Shown here one piece after another: positions 14,135 through 19,516 of a stretch of DNA of 19,516 bases. The position numbers were made by a program, and so were the translations under genes. The DNA lies in assembly GCF_938045775.1 (NCBI RefSeq), contig NZ_CALIBH010000269.1:1-19516 (forward strand). The letters are read 5' to 3'. This DNA is from an uncultured Campylobacter sp. (GTDB taxonomy: Bacteria; Campylobacterota; Campylobacteria; Campylobacterales; Campylobacteraceae). Every line of letters begins with the position of its first letter. Within the stretch, counting starts at the first letter, position 1. The notes under the pieces are model-generated. The model was not told where the DNA came from, searched no databases, and saw only the letters and a list, made by a program, of their open reading frames with translations.

Positions 14135-15099
14135 ACCCCGTCCTTCTCGCCCCAAATTCTAATGTGCAGGCGATCGGAGTAATTATAGCCGTTTTTTAGG
14201 CAAAAATCCACGCAAAATTGCGCGCCGCTTTCCAGCTCGCGACGATCTGCGCCGCGCGGCATACAATAAACCTCGCCGCCGCACGCCGCTAAAATTTCGG
14301 CAATCTCGGGCTGTGCGTCAAACTCGGGCGAGATGACGAACTTGTAAAAACTATCTTTTGCGTTTTGCTTTAAGCTTCGCAGCGCGGCGAAGTTTAACCT
14401 GCGTTCGCGCGGCTCGGCGGAGTTTGAGAGCTTAGGCGAGACCCCGAAGACGCAGCTTTTGTAGGCGGGAAATTTTTCAAAATCCACTAAAATCGTGCCG
14501 TTGGTTTCGAAGTGCACCGCGTGTCCGCGCGCAAGCAGCTCGCATACGAACTCGTAAAATAGCGCCTCTTTATGGTGCAGTAGCGGCTCGCCGCCGGTGA
14601 TAACGACGATCGGCTTTTGGTAAAGCTTAGCGCTCTGCGGCGAGACGGAGCTTTGCAGATTTAAATTTGAGGAATTTTGTGCGGCGAAATTTAAAGAATT
14701 CTTGCTCGTTAAATTTAAAGAATTTTCTGCGCTCTTGCCTGGGCGGAGAAGCGTTTGCGCGGCGGCAAAATTTAAAGTATCGCTTTTAGAAAAAGGTTCG
14801 GCGGCGGCGCAAAAACCCAGCGTAGAGCATGCGGGCGTGAAACAGGACGAATCTGATAAATTTGGAATTTTATTCAAAAGCTGGGCTAAATTTAAAATTT
14901 CTTCATGTTCGAAGTGGTTTGCAAACACCGCGCGGATAGTATCACAGCCGCGCAAGATCTCGCCGGTCTTTGGCGAAACGCACTCGCCGCCGAAGCCCTC
15001 GCAGCGCAGATTACAGCCTGCAAAGCGAAAGAAAAACGCGAGCCCGCCTGCGTATTTGCCCTCGCCTTGGATACTTAAAAAGCTCTCTACAAGCCTCAT
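14131..15099 (-). CDS. queE: 7-carboxy-7-deazaguanine synthase (QueE), insert-bearing
   Basis: A 322-residue radical-SAM enzyme that converts carboxytetrahydropterin to 7-carboxy-7-deazaguanine in the preQ0/queuosine pathway. ESFLSIQGEGKYAG at 5-18 and ITGGEPLL (SAM-binding GGE) are diagnostic, as are HFETNGT and SPKLS. The cluster cysteines are spaced unusually: Cys29-x3-Cys33, then 18 residues (holding Cys40) to Cys52 of GCDT, where simple family members have CxxxCxxCDT. Typical QueE is about 210-250 residues; the excess comes from a low-complexity Asn/Ser/Leu/Ala-rich insert at about 80-160, just before the GGEP strand, encoded by an RAATTY array. The frame stays open, so the enzyme may well be active. 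ATG at 15099 overlaps the moaA stop by four bases (ATGA). Confidence 0.9.
   Translation of the reverse strand: MRLVESFLSIQGEGKYAGGLAFFFRFAGCNLRCEGFGGECVSPKTGEILRGCDTIRAVFANHFEHEEILNLAQLLNKIPNLSDSSCFTPACSTLGFCAAAEPFSKSDTLNFAAAQTLLRPGKSAENSLNLTSKNSLNFAAQNSSNLNLQSSVSPQSAKLYQKPIVVITGGEPLLHHKEALFYEFVCELLARGHAVHFETNGTILVDFEKFPAYKSCVFGVSPKLSNSAEPRERRLNFAALRSLKQNAKDSFYKFVISPEFDAQPEIAEILAACGGEVYCMPRGADRRELESGAQFCVDFCLKNGYNYSDRLHIRIWGEKDGV
14663..14900. repeat. RAATTY array inside queE
   Basis: Eleven RAATTY hexamers begin at 14663, 14672, 14687, 14696, 14711, 14720, 14768, 14858, 14865, 14888 and 14895. The first six alternate AAATTT with GAATTT/GAATTC at 9- and 15-base steps, a tandem 24-base period that is translated on the minus strand as Asn-Ser-Leu-Asn-Leu/Phe units. 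The encoded region has no counterpart in standard-length QueE. Confidence 0.75.
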
Positions 15100-16061
15100 C
15101 CGCCCGTCTCGTAAAATGCGCGGCTTGAAATTTCATTCGCCTCGTCCGCTTGCCAGCGATTTTTTTCGGGCTTATTCGCTAAAATTTTAGCCAAAATTTC
15201 GGCGGCTGCGGCGATGTCGCCCTCTTTAACCGCCTTTTTGATACTTAGCGCATCCTCGAAGTAAAGACACGGGATCAAAAGCCCCTCGGCGCTTAGTCTG
15301 ATGCGGTTGCAGCTCTCGCAAAAATCGTGCTTGTGCGGATCGATGATACCGAAGGTGTAGCCGTCCCCGAGCGCGTAAAGCGACGCGGGCGAGCTTTGCG
15401 ATTTCGGCAGAGCGGTAAAGATAAATTTACGCCTTAAAATATCTAAAATTTCATTTGATTTTAATCCTGTAAGATCGCCGGCATGGGTGTTTTCCATAAA
15501 TTCTATGAAGCGAATCTGACAATCCTTCTCGCGGGCAAATTCCAGCAAATAGATCAGCTCATCGTCGTTGATGCCTTTTAGCGCGACGGTGTTTAGCTTG
15601 ACTTTTAGTCCCGCTTCAAGCGCGGCGTCAAGGCCTTCTAAGACGTTATAAAGCACGCCGCGCTGAGCTATAAATTTAGCTCGCTCCGGTCGCAACGAGT
15701 CAAGCGACATATTGATGCGCTTTAGCCCCGCATCTTTCAGGGCGCGTGCGTAGTTTTTGAGATAATATCCGTTGGTGGTAAGCGCAAGATCGATACCCGG
15801 AGCGTAATCCGCGATCATCTTTATAAAATCCTCGATCCCCTTTCGCACCAGTGGTTCGCCGCCCGTGATACGGATCTTTTTTACGCCGCCGTCGATCGCA
15901 ACCTTGACGAATAAAAACATCTCCTCAAAGCTTAAAATATTCTCTCGCGGCACCCAATTAAATGGCGTACTCGGCATGCAATATCTGCATCTGAAATTAC
16001 ACCGCTGCGTAACCGAAATGCGCAAATAATCGATCGTTCGTCCAAATTTATCAATTAGCAT
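15096..16061 (-). CDS. moaA: GTP 3',8-cyclase (MoaA)
   Basis: A 321-residue radical-SAM enzyme for the first step of molybdopterin synthesis, converting GTP to 3',8-cyclo-7,8-dihydro-GTP. The SAM cluster motif CNFRCRYC has Cys21, Cys25 and Cys28; ITGGEPLVRK follows; the C-terminal cluster is FCESCNRIRLSAEG...PCL, giving the second three cysteines; and the protein ends in Gly-Gly, the tail needed for activity. ATG at 16061 has AAGG at proper distance and matches the conserved N-terminus (LIDKFGR), so I reject a TTG six codons upstream. It is the first gene of moaA-queE-queD-lipoprotein, with a consensus promoter close upstream. Confidence 0.96.
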   Translation of the reverse strand: MLIDKFGRTIDYLRISVTQRCNFRCRYCMPSTPFNWVPRENILSFEEMFLFVKVAIDGGVKKIRITGGEPLVRKGIEDFIKMIADYAPGIDLALTTNGYYLKNYARALKDAGLKRINMSLDSLRPERAKFIAQRGVLYNVLEGLDAALEAGLKVKLNTVALKGINDDELIYLLEFAREKDCQIRFIEFMENTHAGDLTGLKSNEILDILRRKFIFTALPKSQSSPASLYALGDGYTFGIIDPHKHDFCESCNRIRLSAEGLLIPCLYFEDALSIKKAVKEGDIAAAAEILAKILANKPEKNRWQADEANEISSRAFYETGG

Positions 16062-16088
16062 ATTTTGCCTTAATATCAATTTGCGGCG

Positions 16089-16117
16089 ATTATATAAAAA
16101 ACAAAGCGATTTTGCAA
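16089..16117 (-). promoter_or_regulatory. Sigma-70 promoter of the moaA operon
   Basis: On the minus strand TTGCAA (16117-16112), a 17-base spacer and a perfect TATAAT (16094-16089), with a T-rich run inside the spacer; transcription would start near 16082, about 20 bases before the moaA ATG. This is the best-formed promoter in the window. Confidence 0.75.
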
Positions 16118-16141
16118 AATTTTATTTTTATATTGCTCTGG

Positions 16142-16501
16142 CTATTTTCTTACCGAGCCGATGAGCTCTTTAAGCTGATCCAGAAGCGGTCTGATCTGCT
16201 TTTCTACCCGCTCATCGATCATCGTAGGCACTACATCTAGTCTCTGCTCTATCGTCTCGTCAATTACGTCTGCAATCGCGTTTATATCGATATTGGGAGC
16301 GGCTTTGCCGCCCGAATCGATCATCTCTTTTAACTCCTCGACCTTCTTTTTAAGCAAATAGTTCTCCTGCATAGCGTCAGTCAACACCTGATCGAAGCGT
16401 TCGAATTTTTTATCCGCTTGCTTGTCCTTAAAATATATGACGAAAAACATCAAAAATATAACGACGCAAAGTCCTAAAATGATGATAGTGTTAAGATCCA
16501 T
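16142..16501 (-). CDS. Membrane-anchored coiled-coil protein, unknown function
   Basis: A 119-residue protein with one N-terminal TM helix (about 5-25, TIIILGLCVVIFLMFFVIYF) followed by a charged, largely coiled-coil region (about 28-65 and 80-118) rich in Glu, Asp and Lys, with a short Gly/Pro break between. It is probably anchored in the inner membrane; orientation is not certain. No enzyme motif is present. ATG at 16501 has AAGGA upstream and lies nine bases after the prenyltransferase stop, so the two share an operon. From memory a protein annotated as periplasmic is found in the same place between moaA and ubiA in C. jejuni. Confidence 0.8.
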   Translation of the reverse strand: MDLNTIIILGLCVVIFLMFFVIYFKDKQADKKFERFDQVLTDAMQENYLLKKKVEELKEMIDSGGKAAPNIDINAIADVIDETIEQRLDVVPTMIDERVEKQIRPLLDQLKELIGSVRK

Positions 16502-16510
16502 AGGAGTTCC

Positions 16511-17380
16511 TTAAAATAAATTTACAAAAACAAAAGCAAAAAAGACGATGCCCAGGTAGCCGTTGAGCGTGAAAAACGCACGATCAATCTTGCTAAAATC
16601 TTTCTGCACGATCTTATGCTCGAAGTACAGGATCGCCGCGCACGCCGTCACGCCCAGATAGGCAAAAAAGCCTAAATTTGCCGCCGCGCAAAACAGCAGC
16701 CAAAAAAGCACTGCTACGGCGTGAAAAATTTTAGAGATAAACATCGACGCTTCCTTGCCGTAAAGCGCAGGGATGCTGTAAAGCCCGGCCGTGCGGTCAA
16801 ATTCCATATCTTGAAGCGAATACAACACGTCAAAGCCGCCTACCCAAAATACTACTCCAAAGCATAGCAGCACCGACCATAGCGGAATTACGCCGCTAAC
16901 GGCGATCGCCCCCGCAATCGGCGCAAGCCCTAAGCAAAAGCCGAGCATTAAATGCGCGGTCTCGCTAAAGCGTTTAAAATATGAATACCCGCCCAATGCC
17001 GCTAAAATCGGCACCGAAAGCTTAAGCGCCAAAGGATTTATAAGCGCCGAAACCGCTATGAAAACCACTGCATTTGCGATGATGAAAAGCAGTAAATTCC
17101 CGCGTCCGATCCGTCCGTCCACGCTAGGGCGCGAGGCGCAGCGCGGATTGGCGCGGTCGATGTCTTCGTCCAAGTAGCGATTTAGCGCCATCGCGAAGCT
17201 TCTCGCGCTTACCGCGCATAAAGTCCCTAAAAAAAGCAACTTCCAGCCGAACCATATCGAGCCGTTTTGCAGCTTGCTCGCGGTAATCATCGCCGTAAAG
17301 ATAAACGGTAGCGCGAAAACCGAGTGTTTAAAAACTATTAATTCGTTGATATCGGATAAAATTTCTTTAAATTTAGCCAT
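16511..17380 (-). CDS. UbiA-family prenyltransferase, probably MqnP
   Basis: A 289-residue polytopic inner-membrane enzyme that attaches a polyprenyl chain to an aromatic acid. Both Mg-diphosphate motifs are present: NRYLDEDIDRANPR near 70-83 and DVLYSLQDMEFDR near 195-207; about eight to nine TM helices surround them. Campylobacter makes menaquinone by the futalosine route, so the likely role is MqnP acting on a naphthoate-type precursor rather than ubiquinone UbiA (inference from lineage). I chose ATG at 17380, where AAGGGG is the ribosome site and the conserved N-terminus begins (MAKFKEILSDINELIVFKHSVFALPFI). A longer frame starting at 17512 would run through both divergent promoters and into miaA. 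Confidence 0.88.
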   Translation of the reverse strand: MAKFKEILSDINELIVFKHSVFALPFIFTAMITASKLQNGSIWFGWKLLFLGTLCAVSARSFAMALNRYLDEDIDRANPRCASRPSVDGRIGRGNLLLFIIANAVVFIAVSALINPLALKLSVPILAALGGYSYFKRFSETAHLMLGFCLGLAPIAGAIAVSGVIPLWSVLLCFGVVFWVGGFDVLYSLQDMEFDRTAGLYSIPALYGKEASMFISKIFHAVAVLFWLLFCAAANLGFFAYLGVTACAAILYFEHKIVQKDFSKIDRAFFTLNGYLGIVFFAFVFVNLF

Positions 17381-17402
17381 TTCGCCCCTTATTTTGGGCA
17401 CC

Positions 17403-17408
17403 ATTGTA
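17403..17408 (-). promoter_or_regulatory. -10 box of the prenyltransferase promoter
   Basis: TACAAT on the minus strand, directly preceded by an eight-base T run and GA, 22 bases before the ATG at 17380. A T-rich stretch in place of a -35 box is typical for Campylobacter. Confidence 0.5.
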
Positions 17409-17440
17409 TCAAAAAAAAGTAAGAATAGCTCTAAATTTGA

Positions 17441-17446
17441 TATAAT
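17441..17446 (+). promoter_or_regulatory. -10 box of the miaA promoter
   Basis: A perfect TATAAT that puts the transcription start at about 17453. It abuts the first in-frame TTG (17447), which therefore cannot be translated from this transcript and forces the start to the later TTG at 17477. Confidence 0.65.
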
Positions 17447-17476
17447 TTGAACGATAAATTTACGAAAGGAAACGCC

Positions 17477-18382
17477 TTGAGCCAAAATCAAAACTCGCAC
17501 GCAAGCCCGCAAATCGCGATCATCGGCACCACCGCAAGCGGCAAAAGCGATCTTGCGCTAAGTATCGCGCGCGAAATAGGCGCCGTGATTTTGAGCCTGG
17601 ATTCGCTCTGCATTTACCGGCAGATCGACATCGCAAGCGCTAAGCCAAGCGAGGAGCAGCTGCGCGAGATCAGGCACTTCGGCGTAAATTTAATCTATCC
17701 AAACGAGTACTTCAGCGTCGGCGAGTTTATCAAAGAATACGCGGCCGCGCGGGCTTTTGCAGAGCGTAGCGGTGCGCCTTTGATAATCACGGGCGGCAGC
17801 GGGTTTTATCTAAAAGCGATGCTAAGCGGGCTAGCGCCGAAGGTTCCCGATTTTAAAAGCGAAATTTCAAACGATGAAATTTACGCTCTAGCACAGCGGA
17901 TCGATCCGGAGTTTGCCGCAAAGCTTAGTGCGGCGGACAGTTTTCGTTTAAAAAAATGGCTAAGTATCTATAAATTTTGCGGCGAGGCGCCAAGTAAATT
18001 TCTGCGCGAAAACACCGCCGCGCCCGTGATTTCGGATATTAAAATTTTTGAGATCGACGCGCCTAAGCAGTGGCTTGCGCAGCGCATCGAAGCGCGCACG
18101 AAGGCGATGTTTGAGCGCGGGCTTTTGGAGGAAGCGGAGTTTTTATTCGCTCGCTACGGCGCAGAGTGCAGGGCGCTAGGCTGCATCGGGCTAAAGGAGT
18201 GCGGGCAGCTTTTGCGCGGGCAGATCTCGCGGACGCAGTGCGAGCAGCTCGTAAGCCTACACACGGTACAGCTTGCAAAGCGCCAACGTACCTTCAACCG
18301 CTCGCAGTTTGCGGATAAAATTTCGGCGCCGCCGCAAGAGCTGGAGCGTGAAATTTTAAAGCTCCTTCGCTGTGAGATTTAA
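17477..18382 (+). CDS. miaA: tRNA dimethylallyltransferase
   Basis: A 301-residue enzyme that transfers a dimethylallyl group to N6 of A37 in tRNAs reading U-starting codons; MiaB later methylthiolates it. The P-loop GTTASGKS is at 17-24; SLDSLCIYRQIDIASAKPS corresponds to the substrate-binding DSxQxYxxxDIGTAKP motif, with Leu-Cys where Met-Gln or similar is common; TGGSGFYLKA and the C-terminal QLAKRQRTFNR follow. Start is TTG at 17477 with AAAGGA (17465-17470) upstream; the open frame begins 30 bases earlier but overlaps the promoter. Single-gene unit, divergent from the prenyltransferase gene. Confidence 0.93.
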   Translation: MSQNQNSHASPQIAIIGTTASGKSDLALSIAREIGAVILSLDSLCIYRQIDIASAKPSEEQLREIRHFGVNLIYPNEYFSVGEFIKEYAAARAFAERSGAPLIITGGSGFYLKAMLSGLAPKVPDFKSEISNDEIYALAQRIDPEFAAKLSAADSFRLKKWLSIYKFCGEAPSKFLRENTAAPVISDIKIFEIDAPKQWLAQRIEARTKAMFERGLLEEAEFLFARYGAECRALGCIGLKECGQLLRGQISRTQCEQLVSLHTVQLAKRQRTFNRSQFADKISAPPQELEREILKLLRCEI

Positions 18383-18490
18383 AATCGAAATTTATCAAAA
18401 TTTGTGCGCTTGCTAGAGAGCAGCGGGGCAAGGGAGTAAAATTTAGATTTTAAATTTACCGCGCCGGTCGCATCTTTAAAATTTTGCGGG

Positions 18491-18516
18491 TCGCGCCGAG
18501 ATCTCGTGCGGCGCGA
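18491..18516. other. GC-rich hairpin between convergent genes
   Basis: TCGCGCCG and CGGCGCGA form a perfect 8-bp stem around a 10-base loop in the 148-base gap between miaA and the convergent broken gene. Neither strand has a T run next to it, so it is at most a weak or factor-assisted terminator. Confidence 0.35.
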
Positions 18517-18530
18517 AGCTCAGGTTAAAT

Positions 18531-19132
18531 TTAATCACCTTCGCAAATATCAAAGCTAAATTTATCGTTATCAAGCCTATCAAAATTTTGATTTTCCGCG
18601 CTTGCATTGCGCTTGAAAATAAAGGCGTAACCGTATTTCTCGGGGTGCTGCGAGCTGTTTTTTAGCCCAACGACGCAAAGCTCGTAAGTGCCGCTTTGCA
18701 AGCCGAGCTTGAGCGTGGAATTAAATTTTCGTATCTTGCCCGCAGCGCCGCTTTGGCACTCATAGCCTAGCTCGAGTTCGTCGCTTTTTAGCTCATCGAA
18801 ACGATACTGCAAAGCATCGAAGCTCGCTAGGATCGCGGAGTCGCTTTGCGGGGCGAAATACAGCTTATCGCGCTTGAAAGCTACTTCGTAGCCCGAAGGC
18901 GGCGAAACTCCTCATCCGTGCAAACGAATATGCCGTAGCTGCGCACCGTGAGCGGGTAGAAGGGTAAAGCTTTAGCGCCCTTTACGGCGTCATAAAACAG
19001 CTGCTTGTGCGCGTCCCAGTAGCTTAGAAGCTTTTTTGCTCTGCATTTTCGCTCCTTTAAAAACTCACTCAAATCGCGCACATCAAGCAGCGCAAAACCG
19101 TAGCCGTCAGCACTTAGCTCGCCCAAAAACAT
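18531..19132 (-). pseudogene. Unknown protein gene split by a one-base frameshift
   Basis: Two adjoining frames read as one protein. The first starts at ATG 19132 with a fine AAGGAG site, begins FLGELSADGYGFALLDVRDL and includes KQLFYDAVKGAKALPFYPL, then stops at 18881 after DEEFRRLRATK. The second frame is open from 18911 to 18531, reads PSGYEVAFKRDKLYFAPQSDSA then MQYRFDELKSDELELGYEC-type sequence, and has no ATG or GTG before the TTG at 18812, which lacks a ribosome site. The join lies near 18895-18905 in CGCCGCC; adding one base there makes a 603-base gene of 200 residues, which argues for a single-base deletion or a read error. I do not recognise the family. The N-terminal half is soluble and Lys/Arg-rich, and the C-terminal half contains two cysteines. 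It lies 54 bases downstream of nuoN on the same strand. Confidence 0.65.
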
Positions 19133-19186
19133 ATCTCTCCTTGTTGGCAAAGCGCGATGGGTTCAATTCGCGCTTAAAATTTTAGC

Positions 19187-19516
19187 TCAATACCCGCTTA
19201 AAAAGACGAAATTATTTACCGCGCCGGTTAGGAATTTCACTAAAAACGGCGCCAGCACGCACGCCACGCTAGCTAACACGACGGCAAATTTTATCTGCAC
19301 CGAGACCGCGCTCAGCGAGCCATTAAGCTCCGCGTCCTCCCGCGGTTCGTGCAAAAACATACGCACGATAAGGCGCAGGTAGTAGTACAGCGCGAGCGCG
19401 CTATTTACCGCCATGATAACGGCGAGGGCGAAATAGCCCGAATTGACCGCGGCGCTTAGCAGATACATCTTGCCCCAAAACACGCTAAACGGCGGAATGC
19501 CCGCAAGCGAGAGCAT
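19187..19516 (-). CDS. nuoN: NADH-quinone oxidoreductase subunit N, 3' part
   Basis: The C-terminal 109 residues of a complex I proton-pumping membrane subunit; the gene continues past the window edge. MLSLAGIPPFSVFWGKMYLL is the GIPPxxxFxGK motif shared by NuoL/M/N, followed by ALAVIMAVNSALALYYYLRLIVRMF, which is typical of NuoN, then a hydrophilic loop and a final TM helix (about 76-100). The Met at 19516 is internal. As the last gene of nuo operons it fits the 54-base gap to an unrelated gene. In Campylobacter the complex probably takes electrons from flavodoxin or ferredoxin rather than NADH (family knowledge). Confidence 0.9.
   Translation of the reverse strand: MLSLAGIPPFSVFWGKMYLLSAAVNSGYFALAVIMAVNSALALYYYLRLIVRMFLHEPREDAELNGSLSAVSVQIKFAVVLASVACVLAPFLVKFLTGAVNNFVFLSGY

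Noticed and set aside
17381..17512. Longer N-terminus for the UbiA/MqnP gene
   Set aside because: It would cover both divergent promoters and the start of miaA, while ATG 17380 has a good ribosome site and the conserved N-terminus.
18912..18914. UGA before the second half of the split gene, considered as a selenocysteine codon because tRNA-Sec is present
   Set aside because: Sequence upstream of the UGA in that frame is not protein-like (it is out of frame with the good first half), so a one-base frameshift explains the locus better.

Overview
The window reads as chromosomal DNA of a Campylobacter-type epsilonproteobacterium with unusually high GC for the genus (close to half G+C by eye). 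A member of the C. gracilis / showae / rectus side of the genus is my best guess. The basis is gene content (futalosine-type UbiA/MqnP, MoaA-QueE-QueD cluster, RodZ-like HTH membrane protein beside RlmB, YraN-Hom pair), gene order that from memory matches a block of the C. jejuni chromosome running trxB, trxA, yraN-like, hom, aminotransferase, HTH protein, rlmB, rsmI, rpmE, rsmE, membrane protein, lipoprotein, queD, queE, moaA, small coiled-coil protein, ubiA, miaA, and promoters with strong TATAAT boxes and weak or absent -35 boxes.

Layout. 19-2802 (+) is an RND/MMPL-type exporter with an in-frame low-complexity insert. 2831-2925 (+) is a selenocysteine tRNA with its own promoter. 3082-3807 (+) is an unrecognised, lower-GC secreted protein or lipoprotein behind a G7 tract. 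From 3964 to 17380 almost everything is on the minus strand: thioredoxin reductase and thioredoxin (separate transcription units); aminotransferase-homoserine dehydrogenase-YraN; rpmE-rsmI-rlmB-RodZ-like; a membrane protein-rsmE pair; moaA-queE-queD-lipoprotein, stitched together by 1-4 nt overlaps; and a UbiA/MqnP prenyltransferase followed by a coiled-coil membrane protein. miaA (17477-18382, +) is divergent from the prenyltransferase gene. The right end holds a gene broken by a frameshift (18531-19132, -) and the 3' part of nuoN.

Functionally the block is housekeeping: disulfide redox (TrxAB), aspartate-family amino acids (Hom, aminotransferase), rRNA and tRNA modification (RlmB, RsmI, RsmE, MiaA, QueD/QueE), molybdopterin (MoaA), menaquinone (UbiA/MqnP) and complex I (NuoN). 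tRNA-Sec and MoaA both fit a selenium- and molybdenum-dependent formate dehydrogenase encoded elsewhere (inference).

The most striking signal is not a gene. The palindromic hexamer family RAATTY (AAATTT, GAATTC, AAATTC, GAATTT) is hugely over-represented. In five stretches that I counted by hand (three long intergenic gaps and two inserts inside otherwise conserved proteins) I find 55 sites in about 1.7 kb, against roughly one per kb expected for equal base use. RAATTY is the recognition sequence of the orphan methyltransferase whose marks license DNA uptake in C. jejuni, so these arrays may be a self-recognition signal that has spread into permissive places, including in-frame into protein-coding genes.
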